A stretch of 14,358 nucleotides of DNA, taken from an uncultured Collinsella sp. (lineage in GTDB: Bacteria; Actinomycetota; Coriobacteriia; Coriobacteriales; Coriobacteriaceae). The stretch spans positions 1 through 14,358 of the forward strand of contig URKH01000056.1 in the NCBI GenBank assembly GCA_900548255.1, in the 5' to 3' direction. The notes beneath the pieces were generated by a model. The model searched no databases, was not told the origin of the DNA, and saw nothing but the letters and a program-made list of their open reading frames with translations. Made by a program: the position numbers and the translations under genes. This document shows positions 1 to 5,687 of the stretch, in pieces (positions within the stretch are counted from its first letter, which is position 1; every line of letters begins with the position of its first letter).

Positions 1-824
1 GAGAAACTCGCAGTCTGCCTGCGACGTTTGCTAAGAACGAATTTGAGAAGGACGCGTTTATCCTTCGTCAGCTGGTTACCAAGGATTTTAAGATCAAGTA
101 TCGCCGTAGCGTTCTGGGCGTCGCATGGTCGGTGCTCAATCCGTTGCTGATGATGATTGTCATGGCCATCGTGTTCTCGACGATTTTTGGCCAGGGCCGC
201 AATGGCTCAATGACGCCCGAGATGTACCCGCTGTACTTGATCGTGGGTAACGTTACCTTTGCCGTCATGTCCGAGTCTACGAACCAGGCCCTGACGTCGA
301 TCGTTGGCGCTGCCCCTCTGCTCAAGAAGGTTAAGGTGCACCGCTGGGTCTTCCCGGTGCAGAAGGTGCTCTTCTCGCTGGTCAACTTTGCCTTCTCGCT
401 GGTCGCCGTCGCCATCGTTATGCTGTGGTTCCGCGTTATGCCTTCTTGGCATCTCATTTTGCTGCCTGTCTGCCTGCTGCTGCTTATGTGCTTCTGCATG
501 GGCCTGGGCATGATGCTCTCTGCCCTTACGGTTTTCTTCCGCGATGTCATGCATCTGTGGAGCGTTGTCATTACGGCATGGACCTACATTACGCCCATCT
601 TCTGGACGACTGACTATATTGCGCAAATGCCGCATCTCGTGCGTATCTTGATGTATGCGAACCCCATGTACAACTACCTGCAGTTTATGCGCGATATCTT
701 CCTGTTCCAGACGACGCCCTCGCTTGTGACGTTTGGCATGTGCGTCGCTTGGGCGGTCCTTGCGCTTGTTATTGGCTACACTGTGTTCCATAAATCTGAG
801 CGCAAATTTATCCTCTACATCTAA
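1..824 (+). CDS. ABC-2 type polysaccharide/teichoic-acid export permease (partial at the left edge)
   Basis: This is the membrane subunit of an ABC exporter of the Wzm/TagG type, which moves lipid-linked surface glycans across the cytoplasmic membrane. The frame is open to the left edge and reads from codon 3-5, giving 273 visible residues. Full-length relatives have about 260-280, so only a few N-terminal residues are probably missing. The family's N-terminal pattern is present: a charged segment (LVTKDFKIKYRRSVLG) followed by AWSVLNPLLMM and the first membrane helix. About six hydrophobic segments follow, then a late YANPMYNYLQFMRDI stretch and a short basic tail. No in-frame ATG or TTG precedes the internal GTG at 132, which falls inside the conserved region and is not the start. 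The next gene, its ATPase, begins 11 nt after the stop. The substrate cannot be read from this sequence. Confidence 0.9.
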   Translation, partial: ETRSLPATFAKNEFEKDAFILRQLVTKDFKIKYRRSVLGVAWSVLNPLLMMIVMAIVFSTIFGQGRNGSMTPEMYPLYLIVGNVTFAVMSESTNQALTSIVGAAPLLKKVKVHRWVFPVQKVLFSLVNFAFSLVAVAIVMLWFRVMPSWHLILLPVCLLLLMCFCMGLGMMLSALTVFFRDVMHLWSVVITAWTYITPIFWTTDYIAQMPHLVRILMYANPMYNYLQFMRDIFLFQTTPSLVTFGMCVAWAVLALVIGYTVFHKSERKFILYI

Positions 825-828
825 GGAG
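823..828 (+). promoter_or_regulatory. Ribosome binding site of the exporter ATPase gene
   Basis: AAGGAG overlaps the permease stop codon. It lies 4 nt before a GTG at 833 and 7 nt before the ATG at 836. The 7-nt spacing favours ATG 836 as the start. Confidence 0.7.
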
Positions 829-835
829 TGCTGTG

Positions 836-1603
836 ATGACTGAATCTGTTGTTGATTACAGCGAGCAGCCTCTGGCTGTCGAGGTCGACGACGTCACCAT
901 GATCTTTAACATGGCGTCCGAGTCGCTGACCAACCTCAAGGAGTACTTCATCAAGCTTGCCAAGCACGAGTTGTTCTTTGAGGAGTTTAGGGCGCTTAAG
1001 CATATTTCGTTTGATATTCATCGTGGCGAGGTCGTGGGTCTGGTTGGCACCAATGGCTCCGGCAAGTCTACGATGCTCAAGATTATCGCTGGCGTGCTTG
1101 AGCCAAGCGAGGGCAGCGTTAAGGTGCACGGTAACATCGCGCCGCTGATTGAGCTTGGTGCCGGCTTTGATCCCGAGCTGACCGCCCGCGAGAACATCTA
1201 TCTGAACGGCGCCCTGCTCGGCTATACCAAGGAGTTCATCGACGTCAACTTTGACGGCATTATCGAGTTCGCTGAGCTTCAGAACTTTGTCGACATGCCG
1301 CTTAAGAACTTCTCCTCGGGCATGGTTGCGCGTATTGCCTTTGCAATCGCGACGATTACCGAGCCCGATATTCTGATCGTTGACGAGACGCTGTCCGTCG
1401 GTGATGTGTTCTTCCAGCAGAAGTGCGAGGCCCGCATCCAGCACTTTATCCAGAGCGGCGACGTGACGGTTCTGTTCGTTTCGCACTCCATGGAGCAGGT
1501 TGAACGCATCTGCCAGCGTGCCGTTTGGATTGAGAAGGGTGACCTTCGCATGGACGGCCCGGTCGATGAGGTCTGCAAGGCGTACCGCGAGCAGTTCAAC
1601 TAG
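836..1603 (+). CDS. ABC exporter ATP-binding subunit (Wzt/TagH type)
   Basis: This is the cytoplasmic nucleotide-binding subunit that powers the permease encoded just upstream. The 255-residue protein (ATG 836) has a Walker A at about residues 71-79 (GTNGSGKST), an ABC signature at 159-163 (FSSGM), a Walker B ending in the catalytic Glu at about 184 (DILIVDE), a D-loop, and a switch His at about 217 in VSHSM. Between Walker A and the signature is the segment IELGAGFDPELTARENIYLNG, which is typical of the O-antigen/teichoic-acid exporter ATPases. The protein ends soon after the ATPase fold, so the C-terminal glycan-recognition domain found on some Wzt proteins is absent. That suggests a TagGH-like or general glycan exporter. 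No terminator is visible before the downstream tRNA gene. Confidence 0.92.
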   Translation: MTESVVDYSEQPLAVEVDDVTMIFNMASESLTNLKEYFIKLAKHELFFEEFRALKHISFDIHRGEVVGLVGTNGSGKSTMLKIIAGVLEPSEGSVKVHGNIAPLIELGAGFDPELTARENIYLNGALLGYTKEFIDVNFDGIIEFAELQNFVDMPLKNFSSGMVARIAFAIATITEPDILIVDETLSVGDVFFQQKCEARIQHFIQSGDVTVLFVSHSMEQVERICQRAVWIEKGDLRMDGPVDEVCKAYREQFN

Positions 1604-1657
1604 GTTATAATTACTTGCGCCTGACAGGCTTGCGCTTGCTTGGGCGTGCGGTTATAT

Positions 1658-1734
1658 GCTCCATTAGCTCAGTTGGATAGAGCAGGGGACTTCTAATCCC
1701 AAGGTCGACGGTTCGAATCCGCCATGGAGCACCA
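1658..1734 (+). tRNA. tRNA-Arg (anticodon UCU)
   Basis: A 77-nt cloverleaf with encoded CCA. The acceptor arms GCTCCAT (1658-1664) and ATGGAGC (1724-1730) pair fully. The D stem is GCTC/GAGC, the anticodon loop is CTTCTAA with anticodon TCT at 1692-1694, and the T loop is TTCGAAT. It reads AGA (and by wobble AGG), rare codons in a GC-rich genome. Two stem positions do not pair: G·A at 27:43 and A·C at 50:64. No convincing promoter sits in the 54 nt after the exporter ATPase. A TATAAT lies at 1606-1611 but lacks a matching -35, so the tRNA may be read from the exporter operon and processed. Confidence 0.93.
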
Positions 1735-1743
1735 TCGTTTATT

Positions 1744-1776
1744 AAGCCCGGACCGCTTGGAGGTCTGGGCTTTTTT
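1744..1776 (+). terminator. Intrinsic terminator after tRNA-Arg(UCU)
   Basis: A 9-bp GC-rich stem (GCCCGGACC with GGTCTGGGC, one G·U pair) is extended by two A-T pairs. It has a 7-nt loop and is followed by six T residues. It probably ends transcription of both the tRNA and, by read-through, the exporter genes. Confidence 0.9.
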
Positions 1777-1797
1777 CATCTTGTGTGCTGTGGTATT

Positions 1798-1803
1798 GAA
1801 GGG
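1798..1803 (+). promoter_or_regulatory. Ribosome binding site of the acyltransferase gene
   Basis: GAAGGG lies 6 nt before ATG 1810. This fixes the start there rather than at the upstream in-frame GTG at 1783. Confidence 0.65.
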
Positions 1804-1809
1804 TTCGCA

Positions 1810-2796
1810 ATGGGAAGCAAAAGGCTCGACTGGATCGATATTGCAAAGGGGATCGCAATTATTCTGGTCATTGTGGGGCACACCGTCCCAAATCCCTCTC
1901 CCTTGCGGCACGCGATCTTCTCGTTTCACATGCCGGTGTTCTTTATTCTTGCCGGGTATACGTTTAGGCCGAAGCCGTGGCGCGAACTGCTGAGTGATTC
2001 GGTGTCGCGCCTGCTGGTGCCGTATGTGGTTCTTGCACTGGCGTGGCAGGTGCCGACGTTCTTGATGAGCGGCGCTCCTTTGACGAGCGGTACGCTGGTT
2101 GCGGGGCTTAAGACGCTTGTGTTTGCCTCGGGCGTTGATGTGCCTGGGTTTGGCGTTACCGCCGTTGGCATGGCATGGTTTTTGGCGGCGCTGTTTACGT
2201 CGCGCCTACTGTTTAATGTACTTGTGCGGCTGTTTGATCGCCGCGGGATTGGGGTAGTTTGGCAGGGTGTTGTCTGTGCCGCGATTGCCTTTTGCGGATT
2301 GAGCGTGTCTCGCTTAATGGGTGTTTACCTGCCGCTCGATTTGGATCTGAGCTGCTATATTGTGCTGCTGATGTGGGTTGGCTATACGGCGCGCCAAAGG
2401 GGGCTGGAGCCGAGCGTGAGCAAGCCTCTGCTGTTTATTGGAGCCGGTGTCGCTTGGCTTGTCCTTGGCGCGCTGAGTGGGCTTGAGCTTTCGAGCCGCC
2501 GCGTGGATGGGTTTGTGGTTGCGACAGTTGCCGCTCTTGCCGGCAGCTACTGCGTGTGCTGGGTTTCCATGGCGCTGGAGAAGTTGAAAGACGTGCCGGT
2601 TGTGGGATCCTTTGAGCGATCGCTCGTGTTCTGCGGACAGGCCAGTCTTGCCATCTTTGCAATCCACGCGGTCGATTGGTTTATTCCTTGGCAGACGATG
2701 CCGCTGCTTATGACGCTGCCAGTGCCATGGCTCTTTGCGTCGATTGTGCGCTGCGGGTGCGACATAGGGTTGGCGTACGTGATCAAGAAGGCGTAA
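1810..2796 (+). CDS. Acyltransferase 3 (AT3/NolL-like) integral membrane protein
   Basis: A 328-residue multi-pass membrane protein of the acyltransferase-3 family. These enzymes transfer acetyl or similar acyl groups from the cytoplasmic side onto extracellular sugars or lipids. The N-terminus shows the family pattern: RLDWIDIAKGIAIILVIVGH at about residues 5-24 with the conserved His24, then FHMPVFFILAGYTF at about 39-52. The rest is roughly nine further hydrophobic segments with short basic loops, ending in a Lys-rich cytoplasmic tail. It is closest in style to the short fucose/sugar O-acetylase-like members without a fused SGNH domain. It stands alone between a tRNA terminator and its own terminator. 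The promoter is unclear, since only about 30 nt separate the tRNA terminator from the start. Proximity to the glycan exporter makes surface-polysaccharide acylation plausible, but the acceptor is unknown. Confidence 0.82.
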   Translation: MGSKRLDWIDIAKGIAIILVIVGHTVPNPSPLRHAIFSFHMPVFFILAGYTFRPKPWRELLSDSVSRLLVPYVVLALAWQVPTFLMSGAPLTSGTLVAGLKTLVFASGVDVPGFGVTAVGMAWFLAALFTSRLLFNVLVRLFDRRGIGVVWQGVVCAAIAFCGLSVSRLMGVYLPLDLDLSCYIVLLMWVGYTARQRGLEPSVSKPLLFIGAGVAWLVLGALSGLELSSRRVDGFVVATVAALAGSYCVCWVSMALEKLKDVPVVGSFERSLVFCGQASLAIFAIHAVDWFIPWQTMPLLMTLPVPWLFASIVRCGCDIGLAYVIKKA

Positions 2797-2801
2797 TTTG
2801 T

Positions 2802-2832
2802 AGCGGGGTCGACCAAGCTGATCGTCCCCGCT
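2802..2832 (+). terminator. Intrinsic terminator after the acyltransferase gene
   Basis: A 7-bp stem (AGCGGGG with CCCCGCT) is continued after one T·T mismatch by 3 bp (CGA/TCG), with a 9-nt loop. It is followed by GTTTTG. It starts 6 nt after the acyltransferase stop. The opposite strand has no U-tract, so it probably acts only on the plus strand. Confidence 0.75.
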
Positions 2833-2911
2833 GTTTTGTGGACATTTTAGTGTCAGGGTTAGAACTGGGCGCCTTCAGTCTCTGCTGAAGCTCCGTTTGT
2901 TCGTTGCCTAT

Positions 2912-3715
2912 TTAACTTAGATAGAACTGGGGTTCAAACCAGTTCTCGAACGAATATGAATTGCCTTCTTCCGTCCATGTGTCGTCATTAATAAAGAATT
3001 TGAGATCATCGTCGCCACAGATATCCTCGGGCCATTCATCCCAACCTAAGTCCCGTGGATAGCCGTCTTCATCGAGATCGGTTTCATCGGTTTCCCAGTC
3101 GGAAACGAGTTCGAATGACACATCTCGGATAAGCCTTACAAGCAGTTCTTGTGCAACGGTGTGGGCCATTATGTCTTGTCCGTGTTTTGCTCGCATACGA
3201 TAACTAATCAGATCTGCTCGAAGTTTGAATAGAAAGTCATAGTTGTACTGCATCAGATATTGAGGTGGGAGCAAATCAATCATCCAGCTATCGGGGAGTT
3301 GTCCTACATGAGTCCCTTTTGGAAGATGAGAGAGGTCCTCAAGATCCTTATTGATATAGTCAAGCAAAATATCGGTTCCAAAGGCGAAGGACGCTGCGCC
3401 CTTATAGCCATATTCATCTTTTAAGAATTGGGACCAGGCGGCATGACTCGAATCAATCGCCAAGGATTCTTTTGTCGTGGCCTCATTTATAGTTTCTGCG
3501 GCTGAATCATCGGGGAAGTTTTTCCATTTGAGTACCTTGCACACGGCTGTTGCCTTATCGCTTCGAATGGATTGGCCGCTCTCGTACTTACCCCATGTTT
3601 TTGCCCCGATACCGGCTCTGGAAGCTGCTTCTTCGATGCTAAGACCCAGTTCTGCTCTCCTTGTTTTGATTTGGTATGCCAGATTTTCGCTAACTTGGAT
3701 CGTCTTTGGAGGCAT
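2912..3715 (-). CDS. XRE-type helix-turn-helix protein with acidic C-terminal region
   Basis: A 267-residue predicted DNA-binding regulator. Residues about 10-65 form a Cro/CI-type HTH (IKTRRAELGLSIEEAASRAG, then GAKTWGKYESGQ). The middle part (about 90-200) looks helical and matches nothing I recognise. The end is strikingly acidic: 22 of the last 62 residues are Asp or Glu against two basic ones. Start ATG 3715 has an AAAGGA site 6 nt upstream. The gene is visibly more AT-rich than its neighbours and uses codons they avoid, which suggests recent transfer. It stands alone, transcribed toward the acyltransferase. No toxin, integrase or phage gene adjoins it, so neither an antitoxin nor a phage-repressor role is supported. 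A weak operator-like site overlaps its likely transcription start. The target and the signal are unknown. Confidence 0.8.
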   Translation of the reverse strand: MPPKTIQVSENLAYQIKTRRAELGLSIEEAASRAGIGAKTWGKYESGQSIRSDKATAVCKVLKWKNFPDDSAAETINEATTKESLAIDSSHAAWSQFLKDEYGYKGAASFAFGTDILLDYINKDLEDLSHLPKGTHVGQLPDSWMIDLLPPQYLMQYNYDFLFKLRADLISYRMRAKHGQDIMAHTVAQELLVRLIRDVSFELVSDWETDETDLDEDGYPRDLGWDEWPEDICGDDDLKFFINDDTWTEEGNSYSFENWFEPQFYLS

Positions 3716-3743
3716 CTTTGTTCCTTTCAGATACCGGAACGTA

Positions 3744-3784
3744 TAGGATACCTAACATATTAATACTAAATAGATGTTTGTAAA
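3744..3784 (-). promoter_or_regulatory. Possible promoter and operator of the XRE gene
   Basis: Read on the minus strand, TTTACA (plus 3779-3784) is followed after 16 nt by TAATAT (plus 3757-3762), a fair -35/-10 pair in an AT-rich stretch. Just downstream, near the expected start point, is the short palindrome TAGG-TAT-CCTA (3744-3754). Its GGTATC half recurs 17 nt further on (plus 3730-3735). This would suit autorepression by the XRE protein. All elements are short, so confidence is modest. Confidence 0.35.
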
Positions 3785-3823
3785 GTTGGTATATTGTCAG
3801 TTTACGCTTGATGGGGTTCGAAC

Positions 3824-3873
3824 GAGAAAAACGCGCGTCCACAAAATGTGTGCTGCGGACGCGCGTTTTTCTT
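3824..3873 (-). terminator. Strong, probably bidirectional terminator at the end of the aro operon
   Basis: The perfect stem has AAAAACGCGCGTCC (3827-3840) pairing with GGACGCGCGTTTTT (3857-3870) and extends by two or three more pairs (3824-3826 with 3871-3873). The loop is 16 nt. Both strands end the stem in five T residues, so it can work in both directions. It lies 65 nt past the aroQ stop and upstream of the XRE gene, so it closes the operon and insulates the regulator. Confidence 0.88.
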
Positions 3874-3937
3874 ATGGATGTTACCTTGGCGGACAGAAGA
3901 CCGATGCGCTCGATCCTGTCGCTTTGTTTGCTTTTTC

Positions 3938-4372
3938 CTAGGCTAGACATTCTTTCAGCAGCTCCAACGCGTGGGCGTAGCCTTGGAGGCCTTCGCCGGT
4001 GATGGTGGCGAAGCAGGCCAAGCGGGCGTAGCTCACCTGGCGGAAGTCCTCGCGGGTCTCGACGGCGCTGATGTGGACCTCGACGGCAGGGATGGCGACG
4101 GCCTTGAGGGCGTCGAGGATCGCGACGCTCGTGTGCGTGTAGGCCGCCGGGTTGATGACGATGCCGTCGACCTTGCCGTAGGCTTCCTGGATCTTGTCGA
4201 CGATGCTGCCCTCGTGGTTGGACTGGAAGACCTCGACCTCGTCGAAGCCCTGTGCGGCGCCCGCTTCCTGGCAGATCTGCACTAAGCGGTCGTAGTTGTC
4301 GCTACCATAGATGCCCGGCTCGCGAATGCCGAGCATGTTGAGATTGGGGCCGTTGATGACGAGTGCTTTCAT
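3938..4372 (-). CDS. aroQ: 3-dehydroquinate dehydratase, type II
   Basis: Shikimate-pathway step 3: removes water from 3-dehydroquinate to give 3-dehydroshikimate in the cytoplasm. Type II enzymes are small dodecamers that do not use a Schiff base. The 144 residues match the usual 140-150. Diagnostic blocks are present: NGPNLNMLGIREPGIYG (residues 7-23, with catalytic Arg17 and Tyr22), QSNHEGSIVDKIQEA (50-64), INPAAYTHTSVAILDAL (73-89), and EVHISA with the catalytic His100. Start ATG 4372 has an AAGGAAG site about 6 nt upstream. The frame stays open upstream into aroEK, but residues before this Met match nothing in the family. It is the last gene of the operon, set apart from aroEK by 64 nt carrying a perfect palindrome. 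Confidence 0.95.
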   Translation of the reverse strand: MKALVINGPNLNMLGIREPGIYGSDNYDRLVQICQEAGAAQGFDEVEVFQSNHEGSIVDKIQEAYGKVDGIVINPAAYTHTSVAILDALKAVAIPAVEVHISAVETREDFRQVSYARLACFATITGEGLQGYAHALELLKECLA

Positions 4373-4394
4373 GGTTGCTTCCTTTGCGGTTGGA

Positions 4395-4433
4395 AAGCCA
4401 CCACAAAGGTGCCTGTCCCCTTTGTGGTGGCTT
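4395..4433. repeat. Perfect 15-bp palindrome, REP-like, between aroEK and aroQ
   Basis: AAGCCACCACAAAGG (4395-4409) is an exact inverted match to CCTTTGTGGTGGCTT (4419-4433) around a 9-nt loop. The hairpin begins 3 nt after the aroEK stop and ends about 12 nt before the aroQ ribosome site. No U-tract follows on the minus strand, so it is not an ordinary terminator. Across the loop, the minus strand reads GGGGACAGGCACC. From memory, this core recurs in intergenic repeats of various bacteria. It may be a REP-type mobile repeat or an mRNA-stabilising or processing element. Confidence 0.75.
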
Positions 4434-4436
4434 AGG

Positions 4437-5687
4437 TTAGAGAGCGGGTGGGAGGGTCTCGAGGAGGGCTTGGGCGGTGTTGGCAGCGCAGTCGCGTGAG
4501 CCGATGATGTAGTCGGCCCACGCGCGGTAGCGCGGCATGCGCTGCTCGGCCAGCTTGTCGATGCCATCGCGGGCGGTGATGGGGCGACCCTTGTGGGCGA
4601 GCTCGTCGAGCTTGCGGTTGAGCATCACAATCTGGCTGTTCTGGTGCAGCAGCGGGTAGTTCTCGTCGCGCGTGACCACGCCGCCGCCGGTGGAAAGCAC
4701 CAGGCCGCTTCGCTTGGAGATGTCGGCCAGCGCCGCCGTCTCCTGTTCGCGGAACGCCGCCTCGCCGCGCTCGACGATAAAGTCGGCGCAGGGCATGCCC
4801 AGGCGCTCCTCGAGGGCGCGGTCCAGGTCGATGTGCTCTCGCCCCGTGAGCAGGGCAATCTGCTCGCCCACGCGGGTCTTGCCCGAGCCTGGCATACCGA
4901 TCAGCGCGATGTTCTGTTCGCGGCGTGACAGGCGCTCCGTTACGTCCAGAATGCGCTCACGCGGAGTGACCTGGCCGGTGTAGCGCTCAACGGCTTGCGC
5001 CGCCTGGGCCACGAGCATGAGCAGGCCGCCGATGCAGGGGATGCCGCGGCGCTCGGCCTCGAGCATCAGGCCCGTGCGTGCAGGGTTGTAGACAATGTCG
5101 ATGACGCCCTCGAGCGCATCGAGCCCCTCGAGCGTGCAGGGGGCATCGGGACAGTGGGGGAACATGCCGGCGGGCGTGCAGTTGACGAGCAGTGCGGCGT
5201 CGGACTGCTGCGCGATGTTGTCGTAGTTGACTTCGCTCGTGCGGCCCACCGGCACGACGATGGCGCCCAGGTCGCCGAGTACCATGCTTGCCGTGGTGCC
5301 GGCGCCACCGGTGGCACCGAGCACGAGGGCCTTCTTGCCGGCAACCTCGACGCCCAGCTCCTCGACCAGGCATTGGAAGCCAAAGTAGTCGGTGTTGTCG
5401 CCGCGCAGGCGGCCGTCGGGCAGGCGCGTGATGGTGTTGACGTTTCCCATACGCTCGGCGAGTGGACTCAGCTCGTCCAGGTATTCCATGACGGCGCGCT
5501 TGTAGGGGATGGTCACGTTGGTGCCCTCCCATTCGTCACCCGTCATAAAAGCCTGGAGGTCCTCGGGCTCGCGCTCAAATCGTACGTACTCGAGCCCCGC
5601 GAGCTCCTTGTAGATGGTCGGGGTGTAGCTGTGGCCCAGCACGCGGCCCAGCACGCCGTAGGGGCGGGTTGCGGCGACATCGGTCAT
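4437..5687 (-). CDS. aroE-aroK: Fused shikimate dehydrogenase-shikimate kinase
   Basis: One 416-residue protein carrying shikimate-pathway steps 4 and 5: NADPH-dependent reduction of 3-dehydroshikimate, then ATP phosphorylation of shikimate. The AroE part (about 1-250) has the shikimate-binding GHSYTP (18-23), NVTIPYK with catalytic Lys63, GDNTD with catalytic Asp100, the nucleotide loop GATGGAG (124-130), NCTPAGM (169-175) and IDIVYNP (196-202). The AroK part (about 258-416) has Walker A GMPGSGKT (264-271), DLD (287-289), a substrate Arg at 313, STGGGVV (332-338) and lid GRP (367-369). The junction is short (DVTERLSRREQNIALIG) with no stop or frameshift. The start codon abuts the pheA stop, and its ribosome site GGAGGT lies inside pheA. 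In most bacteria these enzymes are separate proteins. Confidence 0.95.
   Translation of the reverse strand: MTDVAATRPYGVLGRVLGHSYTPTIYKELAGLEYVRFEREPEDLQAFMTGDEWEGTNVTIPYKRAVMEYLDELSPLAERMGNVNTITRLPDGRLRGDNTDYFGFQCLVEELGVEVAGKKALVLGATGGAGTTASMVLGDLGAIVVPVGRTSEVNYDNIAQQSDAALLVNCTPAGMFPHCPDAPCTLEGLDALEGVIDIVYNPARTGLMLEAERRGIPCIGGLLMLVAQAAQAVERYTGQVTPRERILDVTERLSRREQNIALIGMPGSGKTRVGEQIALLTGREHIDLDRALEERLGMPCADFIVERGEAAFREQETAALADISKRSGLVLSTGGGVVTRDENYPLLHQNSQIVMLNRKLDELAHKGRPITARDGIDKLAEQRMPRYRAWADYIIGSRDCAANTAQALLETLPPAL

Noticed and set aside
2873..2890. CTTCAG/CTGAAG hairpin as terminator of the XRE gene
   Set aside because: The stem is only 6 bp with no U-tract on the minus strand, so intrinsic termination is not supported.
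1658..3823. Genomic island integrated at tRNA-Arg(UCU)
   Set aside because: I found no integrase and no convincing copy of the tRNA 3' end downstream. A GGTTCGAA at about 3815 is only an 8-base match. The AT-rich XRE gene alone does not make an island.
4373..4567. N-terminal extension of AroQ
   Set aside because: The frame is open upstream, but it runs through the palindrome and into aroEK, and its residues do not resemble type II dehydroquinase. The internal ATG has a good ribosome site.
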